Below, piece after piece: positions 8,382 to 16,633 of a stretch of 64,000 nt of DNA. Positions within the stretch are counted from its first letter, which is position 1. Every line of letters starts with the position of its first letter. Source of the DNA: Pseudomonas sp. (GTDB taxonomy: Bacteria > Pseudomonadota > Gammaproteobacteria > Pseudomonadales > Pseudomonadaceae); the NCBI GenBank assembly GCA_007713455.1, contig VMRT01000001.1, positions 434,001 to 498,000 of the forward strand, in the 5' to 3' direction. The translations under genes and the position numbers were made by a program. The notes beneath the pieces are model-generated. The model saw only the letters and a list, made by a program, of their open reading frames with translations, did not search any database and was not told the DNA's origin.

Positions 8382-8699
8382 CGGAAAGACCTTCATGGAT
8401 GGAGGCAAGCGAAATCCATGATAGTAGAGGTACGATGACTTTCAAGGATGCGGGATGAAAAGCGAACGGATATAAGGGTTTTTTCGAATAATTCGTTTTA
8501 AAACAGATAGATAATGATTTAGTAAAATATCAATGTTGTCGTATGACATTGCTGGTTTCGAACCCGGCTCCTGAACTGGGCAGGTCGGTTAGAGGCAGGG
8601 GATGGCGTGGCGCAAATCTGTTCGTACAATCGCCCGCGCCGCCGCAGGGTCCGTCTGACGGCGCCGCATGACAAGGATCAGACTGAGAGAGGAAGACAG
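8382..8699. other. Intergenic region with an AT-rich island
   Basis: Between two divergent genes the composition drops sharply to AT-rich over about 8460-8545. It holds an 11-base palindrome (CGAATAATTCG, 8485-8495 region) and GATAATGAT at 8510, which equals one half of a Fur box; the second half is poor. A divergent promoter region is the simplest reading. No RNA gene is recognised. Confidence 0.45.
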
Positions 8700-8948
8700 G
8701 TGCCGACCTACGACTACCGCTGCGAAGCCAACGGTCAGGTTTATGAAGTTCGCCATGCCATGGCGCTACGGCCGAAAACCTGGGGCGAGCTGCGCGCGGC
8801 CGGCGCGCTGGCCGAAGATTCGAACATTCCGGACGACGCGCCGGTGACCAAACTGATGACGGCTGCCGGGGTGGTCAACAGCCGCGTATTGAAGAATCCG
8901 GAAGCGCCGGCATGTGCCCGCGGGGGCTGTGCCGGCAACTGCCGCTGA
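8700..8948 (+). CDS. FmdB-type small protein lacking the full zinc ribbon
   Basis: A GTG at 8700 behind GAGAGAGGAAG gives 82 residues that begin PTYDYRCEANGQVYEVRH, the hallmark start of FmdB/zinc-ribbon regulatory proteins. The canonical ribbon has two CxxC pairs; here only one cysteine remains in that position, and the cysteines are instead at the C-terminus (ACARGGCAGNC). Pseudomonads carry a known variant of this layout. An in-frame upstream extension to 8607 has no ribosome-binding site and is not used. The family is proposed to be regulatory but has no firm biochemical role. Confidence 0.7.
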   Translation: MPTYDYRCEANGQVYEVRHAMALRPKTWGELRAAGALAEDSNIPDDAPVTKLMTAAGVVNSRVLKNPEAPACARGGCAGNCR

Positions 8949-8978
8949 GTTCAGCCGCGGACATGGATGCGGCGTCGC

Positions 8979-9010
8979 TAGGGTGGAAAACGGCGAAGCC
9001 TTTTCCACGC
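8979..9010 (+). repeat. REP-family repeat, copy A (32 bp)
   Basis: TAGGGTGGAAAACGG begins a 32-bp unit identical to those at 21781, 22213 and 22896. It forms a hairpin: GTGGAAAA pairs with TTTTCCAC around a ten-base loop. Confidence 0.85.
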
Positions 9011-9029
9011 GGTTTCCCGGGTTGCTTCG

Positions 9030-9452
9030 TTAGTAACGCATCTCCAGCGTGACCCGGGTCGGTTCGTCGGCGGGCACCTCGAATGCGCTGTCCTCGAAGG
9101 ACGGTGGGCCCATCACCTTGGGATTGTTCGACAGCCCATAGCCTTCCGTGGGGATCATGCCGAAGCGGCGATCCATCTCGCCGTTGTCGTTCTCGTCATG
9201 GTAGGCCAGCACCGCGTAGCGTCCGGGCGGCAGGTCCTTGAACACCAGGGTCACGGCGCCTTGCTCGGCCTTGGCCTTCTGCGCGGCGAACGCCTGGTCG
9301 TCCTTGCGGAAGGTTTTCGCGCTGGAATATACCGCTACGGCCACCTGGCCCTTGTCGTGTTGCAGGCCGTCGAGGGTGACCTGCAGTTCCTCGGCATAGG
9401 CCGAGGGGACCAAGAGTGCGAGGGCAGCGCCCAGAATCGGAAGTGCTTTCAT
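9030..9452 (-). CDS. Secreted DUF2141 family protein
   Basis: The 140-residue product starts with a signal peptide (MKALPILGAALALLVPSAYA) and continues into a small beta-sandwich typical of DUF2141: VTLDGLQHDKGQVAVAVYSS, LPPGRYAVLAYHDENDNGEMD and a terminal FEVPADEPTRVTLEMRY. The family is periplasmic and uncharacterised; the DENDNGEMD loop resembles a calcium-binding loop. The stop codon and the bases just after it belong to the tail of the adjacent REP copy (see findings). It is monocistronic. Confidence 0.8.
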   Translation of the reverse strand: MKALPILGAALALLVPSAYAEELQVTLDGLQHDKGQVAVAVYSSAKTFRKDDQAFAAQKAKAEQGAVTLVFKDLPPGRYAVLAYHDENDNGEMDRRFGMIPTEGYGLSNNPKVMGPPSFEDSAFEVPADEPTRVTLEMRY

Positions 9453-9537
9453 GCTGTGCTCTTGAAGTCGAGGATGCGGAAATCGCCGGATTCAAACGTG
9501 GCCGGCGACGCTTGGAGTCGATCGCCGCCATCTTCAG

Positions 9538-9566
9538 CGAACAAGCGAAGCGTTGTCCACGTGCGG
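9538..9566 (-). repeat. Degenerate REP-family copy
   Basis: GAACAAGCGAAGCGTTGTCC followed by ACG is a diverged minus-oriented copy of the REP hairpin, located just after the 3' end of the RNA methyltransferase gene. Confidence 0.45.
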
Positions 9567-9589
9567 CGTGTAGCGCATCCATCGTTCGA

Positions 9590-10057
9590 TCAGAACTGCG
9601 GCCCGGAGCGGGTGTTGTTGCCCTTGGCCAGGCGGTCGTAGAGCACCACGTTCACCGTCGCGGCGAGGTTCATGCAGCCGTTGGTGGGGATGTACACCAC
9701 GTCCTCGCACCAGTCGCGGATTTCCTTGCTCAGCGAGCCGTCCTCGGCACCGAAGATGTACAGCGCGCGGTCCGGGTGGGTGTACTCGGGCAGCGAGCGC
9801 GCGCCTTCGACCAGCTCCACCGCAACCGGCACGCAGCCGAGCGGGAGAATCTTGCGTAGGTCGTCGATGTTGATCAGCGGAATGTCCTGGTGGACCTTCT
9901 TGGTATCGGTGACGAAGTCCTTGGCGCGGTCGTAGCGGGTGCCGGTGTAGAACACCGAAGCGGCGCCATAGCAGCCTGCGGCACGCATGATCGCCCCCAC
10001 GTTGGACGGCGATTTCGGGTTGCTCAGGCCGATGCAGGCATAGCGTTTGTTGCTCAC
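9590..10057 (-). CDS. TrmH/SpoU-family RNA 2'-O-methyltransferase
   Basis: The protein of 155 residues has the SPOUT knot: SNKRYACIGLSNPKSPSNVG with N-V-G-A-I-M-R-A-A (motif 1) near the start, LYIFGAEDGSLS (motif 2) and IPTNGCMNLAATVNVVLYD (motif 3), the last two forming the S-adenosylmethionine pocket. Members methylate ribose 2'-OH in tRNA or rRNA; the exact target of this small Pseudomonas type is not evident. I use GTG at 10057 because homologous proteins begin at this point and because a TATACT -10 element lies at 10086-10091, which would be inside any longer frame. Confidence 0.8.
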   Translation of the reverse strand: MSNKRYACIGLSNPKSPSNVGAIMRAAGCYGAASVFYTGTRYDRAKDFVTDTKKVHQDIPLINIDDLRKILPLGCVPVAVELVEGARSLPEYTHPDRALYIFGAEDGSLSKEIRDWCEDVVYIPTNGCMNLAATVNVVLYDRLAKGNNTRSGPQF

Positions 10058-10085
10058 GGAAGGGGACTCGCGCGGAAAACGCGCG

Positions 10086-10091
10086 AGTATA
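10086..10091 (-). promoter_or_regulatory. Probable -10 element for the RNA methyltransferase
   Basis: TATACT on the minus strand, 28 bases upstream of the chosen GTG. A good -35 hexamer at the standard spacing is not seen, so only the -10 is proposed. Confidence 0.4.
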
Positions 10092-10137
10092 CGGGACGGC
10101 TTGGTCGGCAAAGGGTTTTTAGCGCTGCGCGACCGGG

Positions 10138-11196
10138 TCAGGGAATGAGCTTGCTCGCCCGCAGTCTGGCGAAGACATCGAAGAACGCCTCGTCGCTGGC
10201 CTGGTAATCCAGAAAGCCGAGCCTGCGACTCTTAGACATGTCCGTCACCACCTCGATCGGGCGGCCCAGGTCGGCATCGGTGTGCCACGGCGAGACGAGC
10301 TTGCCGATGTCCGCCTCGGCGAGACCGAACTGCTTGGTCATGTCGTTCCAGATGTCCGCGTCGCCCGCCATCTGCTGCTCCAGCGGGGCCGGGCCATCGA
10401 ACGGCGCGGCGTCGATGTCGAACCACTCGGCAATGCGCGACCACATCCATTTCCAGCGGAACACATCGCCATTGACGACGTTGAAGGCCTGGTTGGCGGC
10501 TGCCGGCGTGCTGGCGGCCCAGCGCAGGTGCCTGGCGAGCTGGCCGGCGTCGGTCATGTCGGTCAGGCTGTTCCACTGCACGTCCGAGCCCGGAAAGCGG
10601 AAGGGCCGCCCCGTGTGGCGGCAGATGGAGGCATACACGGCCAGCGTGGTGGCCATGTTCATGGCGTTGCCGACCGCGACGCCGGTGATGGTGTGCGGGC
10701 GATGCACGCTCCAGCTGAAGCCGTCGCGCTCCGCCGCGGCGAACAGCTCATCTTCCTGGGCGTAATAGAAGTTCTCGACATCCAGCCGCCCCTGTTCCTC
10801 GCGGAACGGCGTCTGCGGCAGCGCGCCCTTGCCGTAGGCTTCGAACGGGCCGAGGTAGTGCTTGAGGCCGGTGACCAGGGCGACATGGCGCAGCGTGCCA
10901 GCCGGCCGGACGGCTTCGAGCAGGTTGCGTACCATCTGCGCGTTGACGCGGATATTCTCCGCCTCGCTGGCCTGGCGCGCCCACGTGGTGAGGAAGATGT
11001 GAGTGGGTGAAACGCCGGCCAGCGCCGAGGCGAGCGCCTTGGGGTCCAGCAGATCGGCGCTGATCGGCGTGACACCCGCCTCGGTATTCGGCCGGCGGGC
11101 CAGCCCCGCCACGTTCCAGCCTTCATCGGCCAGCAGGCGTGACAGCGCGCTGCCGATGATGCCACTCGAGCCGACTACCAGTGCTTGATTTGTCAT
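10138..11196 (-). CDS. PRISE-type short-chain reductase (NAD-dependent epimerase/dehydratase superfamily)
   Basis: From ATG at 11196 the product has 352 residues. It opens with a Rossmann fold (ALVVGSSGIIGSALSRLL, glycine motif G-x-x-G-x-x-G) and LARRPNTEAG, and contains NFYYAQEDELF, the signature region of progesterone 5-beta-reductase/iridoid synthase-like (PRISE) enzymes, in which the tyrosine is catalytic. These enzymes reduce conjugated enones with NAD(P)H. The C-terminal half (WSVHRPHTITGVAVGNAMN and NVVNGDVFRWKWMW) fits the same family. It is divergent from an HxlR regulator gene with 88 bases between the starts, which suggests direct control by that regulator in response to a reactive electrophile or quinone. 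The substrate is unknown. Confidence 0.85.
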   Translation of the reverse strand: MTNQALVVGSSGIIGSALSRLLADEGWNVAGLARRPNTEAGVTPISADLLDPKALASALAGVSPTHIFLTTWARQASEAENIRVNAQMVRNLLEAVRPAGTLRHVALVTGLKHYLGPFEAYGKGALPQTPFREEQGRLDVENFYYAQEDELFAAAERDGFSWSVHRPHTITGVAVGNAMNMATTLAVYASICRHTGRPFRFPGSDVQWNSLTDMTDAGQLARHLRWAASTPAAANQAFNVVNGDVFRWKWMWSRIAEWFDIDAAPFDGPAPLEQQMAGDADIWNDMTKQFGLAEADIGKLVSPWHTDADLGRPIEVVTDMSKSRRLGFLDYQASDEAFFDVFARLRASKLIP

Positions 11197-11284
11197 GTGC
11201 AGACCCCCACAAAGCGAAACAGGCCTGCACCTTACCCACTCGAAAACGCCGATCCAAGTCGGCACCAAATGGTGACCATCCCCC

Positions 11285-11668
11285 ATGCAACCGGGCTCTG
11301 ACGAAGAACAATGGCGCGAAGACTGCGCACCGAGACGCGTGCTTGAACTCTTCTCCACCAAGTGGACCAGCATGATTCTGCACACGCTGCATGCCCGGCA
11401 TGGAGGCACCGCACGCAGCGGCGCGTTGCATCGGAGTCTGCCTGGCATCTCGAAGAAAATGCTGATCCAGACGCTTCGCGAACTGGAGCAAAGCGGCCTG
11501 ATCGAGCGCCACACGCTCGATTCGGTGCCGCCGGCGGTGAGCTATGCGCTCTCGCCGCTGGGCCAGCTGATGGTTGAACCCATCGAACTGATCTACGACT
11601 GGGCAAGGCAGAACTCCGGCGCGCTGGATCAGCTGCAGCCCAGAAGCACGTCGCGCAGGCGGGGCTAG
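11285..11668 (+). CDS. HxlR-family winged-helix regulator
   Basis: The 127-residue protein has the HxlR layout: a cysteine near the N-terminus (Cys14 in EDCAPRRVLELFSTKWT), a winged helix (LHRSLPGISKKMLIQTLRELEQSGLIER) and a short C-terminal dimer helix. In the family this cysteine senses electrophiles or oxidants in members such as YodB and HypR. It is divergent from the PRISE reductase and probably regulates it. Its TAG stop overlaps the stop of the convergent LysR gene through a shared CTAG (11665-11668). Confidence 0.85.
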   Translation: MQPGSDEEQWREDCAPRRVLELFSTKWTSMILHTLHARHGGTARSGALHRSLPGISKKMLIQTLRELEQSGLIERHTLDSVPPAVSYALSPLGQLMVEPIELIYDWARQNSGALDQLQPRSTSRRRG

Positions 11669-12555
11669 ATCGCGTTGACGATCTGCTCGCGCAGCCATTG
11701 ATGGGCCGGGTCGCGATGGGCGCGTTCATGCCAGAGCATGGCCATTTCGTAGCCTGGAATCTCCAGCGGCGCCTCGACGACCTGCAGTGCAGCGCCTTCA
11801 ATCAGCCTTTCGGGCAGCATGGCCACCAGGTCGGTGCTTTCCAGCACCGAGCGCAGGAACAGGAAATGCGGCACCGACAGCACCACGCGCCGTTGCAGGC
11901 CATGCGTGGCCAGGGCATCGTCGGTGGCACCGTGAAAGCCGCCGCCATCCGGCGAGACGATCACCTGATCCAGCGCGCAGAACTGCTCTAGCGTTGGCCG
12001 TCGCCGCAGGCGCGGATGCCCGGCACGGCCGGCCAGCACGTAACGCTCGGTGAACAGAACGCGGCGGCGCAGGTTGGATGGCGATCCGTCGACGGTGTGC
12101 AAGGCGAGGTCGATATCACCCTGTTCAGCCTGGCGGGCGATGCGCGAAGGCTGCATCTCGACCACGGCGATGCGGGTGCCCGGTGCCGCGGACCGCAGGC
12201 CCGCCAGAGCGGGTAGCACAATGGCCGACTCGCCATAGTCGCTGGCTGCGATGCGCCAGACGTTCTGCGCGGCGCCAGGGTCGAACGGGCTGGCTGGGGC
12301 GACGACTTGCTCCAGCGCCTCCAGCGCCAGGCGCAGGGGCTCGCGCAATTCTTCTGCGCGTGCGGTCGGGCGCATGCCTCGCGGCCCAGGTATCAGCAGA
12401 GGATCGTCGAAAATGTCGCGCAGCTTGGCCAGGTGCACGCTCACCGAGGGCTGGGAAAAATTCAGGCGCTCTGCGGCGCGGGTGACATTGTGCTCGGCCA
12501 GCAACACGTCCAGGGTCACCAGCAGATTCAGATCGAGACGTCTGAGATTATTCAT
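11665..12555 (-). CDS. LysR-family transcriptional regulator
   Basis: The protein of 296 residues starts LRRLDLNLLVTLDVLLAEHN, continues with the helix-turn-helix (VTRAAERLNFSQPSVSVHLAKLR) and ends with a periplasmic-binding-like sensor domain. The DLNLLVTLDVLL start is characteristic of the NodD/LinR-like branch. It is divergent from the flavodoxin-fold oxidoreductase at 12640, 84 bases away, and probably activates it; the intergenic stretch contains TATTCATTTCAAACATA, which could hold a T-N11-A site. The inducer is not known. Confidence 0.85.
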   Translation of the reverse strand: MNNLRRLDLNLLVTLDVLLAEHNVTRAAERLNFSQPSVSVHLAKLRDIFDDPLLIPGPRGMRPTARAEELREPLRLALEALEQVVAPASPFDPGAAQNVWRIAASDYGESAIVLPALAGLRSAAPGTRIAVVEMQPSRIARQAEQGDIDLALHTVDGSPSNLRRRVLFTERYVLAGRAGHPRLRRRPTLEQFCALDQVIVSPDGGGFHGATDDALATHGLQRRVVLSVPHFLFLRSVLESTDLVAMLPERLIEGAALQVVEAPLEIPGYEMAMLWHERAHRDPAHQWLREQIVNAI

Positions 12556-12639
12556 GGCAATACCTGGAATATGGCTTATTCATTTCAAACATACCTGGGC
12601 AAGCCACATTCTGCAGCCGTCCCGCTACGGAGGTTTCCC

Positions 12640-13422
12640 ATGAATGTTCTGCTTGTTTATGCCCATCCCGAACCGCGCTCGTTGAATGGCGCGCTGAAGG
12701 GATTCGCCATACAACGCCTGCAGGCGGCTGGCCATCAGGTCCAGGTTTCCGACTTGTATGCCATGGGCTGGAAGGCCGCGATCGATGCCGGCGACAGCTT
12801 GGATCGTGACCCCGAAGCGCGTTTCGATGCGTCCGCGGATTCCCGACGCGCCTTCGCCAGTGGCCGGCAGAGTCCCGACATTGCAGCCGAGCAGGACAAG
12901 CTGCGCTGGGCAGATGCGCTGATCCTGCAATTCCCGCTCTGGTGGTTTTCGATGCCGGCGATCCTCAAGGGCTGGGTCGACCGGGTATATGCCTACGGTT
13001 TCGCTTATGGCGTCGGTGAGCACTCGGATGCGCGCTGGGGCGATCGCTACGGCGAGGGCTCGATGGTCGGCAAACGGGCGATGCTGATCGTGACTACCGG
13101 CGGCTGGGAATCACACTACAGCCCGCGGGGGATCAACGGGCCCATCGAGGACCTGCTGTTCCCCATCCATCACGGCATCCTGCATTACCCGGGCTTCGAT
13201 GTGCTGCCACCGTTTCTGGTGCACTGGACCAGCCGCATCGACCGGGCCCGATTCGACACACTCCGCGACGAGCTGGGCAAGCGCCTGGACCACCTCTGGC
13301 GCACTGAGCCCATCGCCTATCGCAAACAGAACGGCGGCGACTACGACATTCCGGCGCTAACGCTCAGGGCCGAGGTGGCGCCAGCGCAGGTAGGCTTTGC
13401 CGTGCATGTCGAACAGCCGTAA
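12640..13422 (+). CDS. Flavodoxin-fold NAD(P)H:quinone oxidoreductase
   Basis: ATG at 12640 follows CGGAGG and gives 260 residues. The start MNVLLVYAHPEPRSLNGALK is the FMN-binding loop of the NQO1/MdaB/KefF family, followed by ADALILQFPLWWFSMPAILKGW and VYAYGFAYG, both typical of quinone reductases that transfer two electrons from NAD(P)H to quinones or other electrophiles. It is longer than bacterial MdaB and closer in size to eukaryotic NQO1-like members. The divergent LysR gene is its likely regulator. It is cytoplasmic. Confidence 0.85.
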   Translation: MNVLLVYAHPEPRSLNGALKGFAIQRLQAAGHQVQVSDLYAMGWKAAIDAGDSLDRDPEARFDASADSRRAFASGRQSPDIAAEQDKLRWADALILQFPLWWFSMPAILKGWVDRVYAYGFAYGVGEHSDARWGDRYGEGSMVGKRAMLIVTTGGWESHYSPRGINGPIEDLLFPIHHGILHYPGFDVLPPFLVHWTSRIDRARFDTLRDELGKRLDHLWRTEPIAYRKQNGGDYDIPALTLRAEVAPAQVGFAVHVEQP

Positions 13423-13460
13423 CAGCTCCAGGGGCAGGGGCGTGCTTTGTCGTTACGTCG

Positions 13461-14771
13461 TCAGAGTTCCTTGGCGAACCGTTCGACCGCACTGACCACC
13501 TGCTTGGCGGCGTCCTGAATCTCGACGATCACCGCACCGGCCTGGTTGGCCAGCCCCAGCCCCTGCACCGCCTGTTCGCGGCTGGCGAACATGTTGCGCA
13601 CCGCCTCGTCGGCCAGCGCCTGGTTTTGTTGCACCACATTGACGATCTCGTCGGTTGCGGTGCTCGTGCGCGCGGCCAGTTGCCGGACCTCGTCGGCCAC
13701 CACCGCGAAACCGCGACCCTGGTCGCCAGCCCTGGCGGCCTCGATGGCCGCGTTCAACGCCAGCAGGTTGGTCTGTGCGGCGATGCCGCCAATGGTCTGG
13801 ACGATGGAGCTGATCAGCAGCGACTGCTTGCCGAGCGCCTCGATGCCATCGGTGGCGGACTGCACCTGGTCGGTGATCTTCTGCATCGTCACCAGGGTGT
13901 CCTTCACCACACTGGCGCCGCGCTCGGCACTGACGTCGGTCTGCAGCGAAATGTCGTAGGCAACGCCCGCGGCTTGCCGCACTTCTGCCTCACGCATGAC
14001 CTGATCGGTCACCACGTTGGCGAACTTGACCACCTTGTAGAGGTTGCCTTCGGTGTCGTGCACCGGGTTGTAGGTCGCCTCCAGCCAAACCTCGTGGCCG
14101 TGGCGGTCGACACGCTTGAAGCGGTCGGCGACGTACTCGCCGCGGTTCAGTTTCTGCCAGAACGCCTTGTAATCCGCCGAAGCGGCATCTTCCGGCGCGC
14201 AGAACAGACTGTGATGTTTGCCTTTGAGCTCCGCGAGCGAATAGCCCATGGTCTGGAGAAACTGCTCATTGGCCGTCACCACCGTTCCGTCCAGATTGAA
14301 CTGGATAACCGCGGTCGAGCGCAGCAGGGCGCTAATGAATGCCTCGTTCTCCTTCGCCTGATACACGGCTTCGCTGATATCGCTGCCGAAACCCTGAATA
14401 TGCGAAAGCTTCCCGTCGGCCGTTGCGATCGGATACCAATGGATCTTCAACCAGGCGAGGCTGCCGTCGGCGCGCAGGTACCGATAGTCGTCGCTGACCG
14501 GCTCGAGCTTGGCCACCGCGGCGCGAAAGTTGTGAAAGCAGGGCAGGTTCTTCACGTAGGGCGGAACGATCTCGGCCAGGGGCCGGCCCTGGAGGTGCCC
14601 GTGCGAGTAACCCAAGGTTCGGGCGAATCGATCATTGAACGCGCAGATCTTGAAGTCGGTATCCAGCGTGACCGACAGCATGTCACCGTTCATCTTGCCC
14701 ATGAGCTGGCGCAGGATTGCCAGCTCGGCATCCTTGGCTTCCAAATCCTTTTTCAAGCGGTTGTTAAACAT
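13461..14771 (-). CDS. Soluble PAS-PAS methyl-accepting chemotaxis receptor (BdlA-like)
   Basis: The chosen ATG at 14771 gives 436 residues; an ATG three codons upstream is also possible. Two PAS domains follow each other (about residues 20-135, with [16 protein letters not shown], and about 140-260, with [21 protein letters not shown]), each with a PAC-like end ([25 protein letters not shown]). The C-terminal half is a methyl-accepting signalling domain with the hairpin tip [19 protein letters not shown]. There is no membrane segment, so it is cytoplasmic. This is the architecture of P. aeruginosa BdlA, which controls biofilm dispersion, and of related energy sensors. Only the domain order supports that comparison. 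The second PAS domain could hold haem or flavin; no clear haem ligand was identified. Confidence 0.85.
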   Translation of the reverse strand: MFNNRLKKDLEAKDAELAILRQLMGKMNGDMLSVTLDTDFKICAFNDRFARTLGYSHGHLQGRPLAEIVPPYVKNLPCFHNFRAAVAKLEPVSDDYRYLRADGSLAWLKIHWYPIATADGKLSHIQGFGSDISEAVYQAKENEAFISALLRSTAVIQFNLDGTVVTANEQFLQTMGYSLAELKGKHHSLFCAPEDAASADYKAFWQKLNRGEYVADRFKRVDRHGHEVWLEATYNPVHDTEGNLYKVVKFANVVTDQVMREAEVRQAAGVAYDISLQTDVSAERGASVVKDTLVTMQKITDQVQSATDGIEALGKQSLLISSIVQTIGGIAAQTNLLALNAAIEAARAGDQGRGFAVVADEVRQLAARTSTATDEIVNVVQQNQALADEAVRNMFASREQAVQGLGLANQAGAVIVEIQDAAKQVVSAVERFAKEL

Positions 14772-14954
14772 GCAGGGCATCCAATCGATCTAGTTGTGCT
14801 TCCGATATCGGCGAAGAGTGCGGGCGCTTGAGCGACTTCCGTGTCGCGCCAGCGAAAACCGTTGAACCGACGCGGTGCGTGCCGAAGCGAGTGAAAGGGT
14901 GCGATTACCACGCGTTTGTCTTCGCCCCACATGTGATGTGAGCCGTCATCGCCC

Positions 14955-15341
14955 TCAGAGCTGATCGGCAACTGCCTTCTTGTCGATCACCGACCACACG
15001 TTGCGGATCTTTCCCTCGAGGAACTCGTAGAAGACGTTTTCGGTAAAGACGACTCTCTTGCCATTCACAGCAAAGCCAAACAGTTCGCCTGTGGGCGTGC
15101 AATCGAACCGCAGCTGTGCCGCCACATGGGGCGGCTCGACGATGAGCATCCCGATATTGAACTGCAGATCGGGGATTGCCCGAACGTCGCCGTCGAGCAT
15201 CTGGCGATAGCCGTCCAGCCCGACGAACTGGCCGTTGTAGTGCACCTCGTCATGGACGAAGCGCTCCAACTCCGCCCAGCGCCTGTTGTTCAAACAGGCG
15301 ATGTAGCCTCGGTAGCAATCAGCGATCTCGTCGCCAGTCAT
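14955..15341 (-). CDS. SnoaL-like ester cyclase/NTF2-fold protein
   Basis: Starting at the ATG at 15341 behind GGGGAACG, the product has 128 residues and the compact cone-shaped SnoaL/NTF2-like fold: an N-terminal helix pair (DEIADCYRGYIACLNNRRWAELE), then VHDEVHYNGQFVGLDGYRQML, and strands ending in FYEFLEGKIRNVWSVIDK. Such proteins act on polyketide or other small hydrophobic substrates, or only bind them. A longer in-frame start at 15407 lacks a ribosome-binding site. The gene is isolated between the PAS-MCP and DUF2855 genes. Confidence 0.75.
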   Translation of the reverse strand: MTGDEIADCYRGYIACLNNRRWAELERFVHDEVHYNGQFVGLDGYRQMLDGDVRAIPDLQFNIGMLIVEPPHVAAQLRFDCTPTGELFGFAVNGKRVVFTENVFYEFLEGKIRNVWSVIDKKAVADQL

Positions 15342-15455
15342 GATCGTTCCCCGCAAAGAAAGCCCGATAGTCAGGCTAGCGACTGGCTCGATATACGCCA
15401 GCCGCATCGACCGGCCGCACTGGCTGAGGTTATCTGCTCGGCACCGATTACCTGG

Positions 15456-16559
15456 TCAGTCGAGCACCACGGCGTGGCCCTCCAGAGGATTGATGTCGCC
15501 TTTGATCAAAGATTCGGCCAGCGCCTGTGCCGCTTCGAGGCCAGCGTGTTCGTGCACCTGCATCCAGGGCTGCTGCGCATCGCTCACCCGAGCGATGAAG
15601 GCCAGCTGCGCCTCGTTGAAGCGGCGGGTCACCTCGGCGGGGCCCCAGTCGGCGTTGCGTTTCTTGATCTGATAAGGCGCGAAGTAGGGCTGTGGCTGCG
15701 GACCGGCCAGCGTTGCGTCCGTCTTTCTGTATTCGTGGTTCTGGGCTGACCCGGCGAAGCAGTCGTACACCAGGGCATCCTTGAAATGGTTGTGGATCTG
15801 CCGGCGTAGATCCGCGCTGCCGGAGAAGTCGACGTAGAGCGTGGGTACGCTCGGGTCCAGCGAAGCGAGTTGGTCGTAGCCTACTGCCTGGCGATAGCAG
15901 CCCAGTCCTTTTACGAAGTCCGTGTTGCCCGCGGAAGTCAGCCCGATCAGCTGCACGGCCGGGTTGTCCTGCAGGCAGAACGCCGTACCGTACGCGGTCT
16001 TGCTCGAGGCGCTCGACATCAGGATCTGGCGCGCACCGAAGAACGCGTTGTCGTCGAGGAAATCGGCCAGCATGAACGAGGTGATGAACAGCGGGCGCAA
16101 CAGCATCTGGTAGTTTTCGCTCTCTGCGCGATAGGCGGCGTCGCTGCTGATGCGCTGGTACTGGTTGTAGGCCGATGTGAGTTCGAGTCGGTGTTCGGCG
16201 CCGTCGTAGAAGCCGCGCTCGGAGACGCGCACCGGCTGCATGACGACATGGCTGGCGATCGGCCAGAAGCCATAGAAGCGTTCGCCCTTCGCCAGACCAT
16301 CGACGGTGCTCTCCACGACTTCGGCGAAGCCCCACGCCGGCATGTGGAACCATTCGCTATCGCCGGTGGGGTAGAAGTCCCAATAGCGCAGGTGAGGTGT
16401 CTCGCCGAACGCGGCGTAGGTGACATTGTTCGTGGTCAGTGCCAGCCGGCTGATACGCAGCAGGGCTTCGCCGGCTTTCAGCTCCGGCATCGGTCGGGTC
16501 TGGATGCGGGTCTGCTGCATGTCTTTCTTGTTGTTCTGCAACTGGCGGATGACGCTCAT
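15456..16559 (-). CDS. DUF2855 family protein (MDR-like fold)
   Basis: The 367-residue product belongs to DUF2855, whose members resemble medium-chain dehydrogenases in the first half: LKAGEALLRISRLALTTNNV (GroES-like), YPTGDSEWFHMPAWGFAEVV, and a nucleotide-binding-like ILMSSASSKTAYGTAFCL. The zinc ligands of true MDR enzymes are absent. The ATG at 16559 is chosen because AAGGTG lies at a suitable distance. It is divergent from a TetR gene, with 74 bases between the starts, so it is probably that repressor's target. Its reaction is unknown. Confidence 0.8.
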   Translation of the reverse strand: MSVIRQLQNNKKDMQQTRIQTRPMPELKAGEALLRISRLALTTNNVTYAAFGETPHLRYWDFYPTGDSEWFHMPAWGFAEVVESTVDGLAKGERFYGFWPIASHVVMQPVRVSERGFYDGAEHRLELTSAYNQYQRISSDAAYRAESENYQMLLRPLFITSFMLADFLDDNAFFGARQILMSSASSKTAYGTAFCLQDNPAVQLIGLTSAGNTDFVKGLGCYRQAVGYDQLASLDPSVPTLYVDFSGSADLRRQIHNHFKDALVYDCFAGSAQNHEYRKTDATLAGPQPQPYFAPYQIKKRNADWGPAEVTRRFNEAQLAFIARVSDAQQPWMQVHEHAGLEAAQALAESLIKGDINPLEGHAVVLD

Positions 16560-16633
16560 CGATGGCACCTTGGGTTCGTAAAATGGACGCCTTCGACTCT
16601 ATCCCTTTCGTTTCACCGCCGGGTTCGGATTTC

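Noticed and set aside
8548-8585. A T-loop-like stretch (GGTTTCGAACCC) suggesting a tRNA remnant
   Set aside because: No cloverleaf, anticodon arm or acceptor stem can be built from the neighbouring bases.
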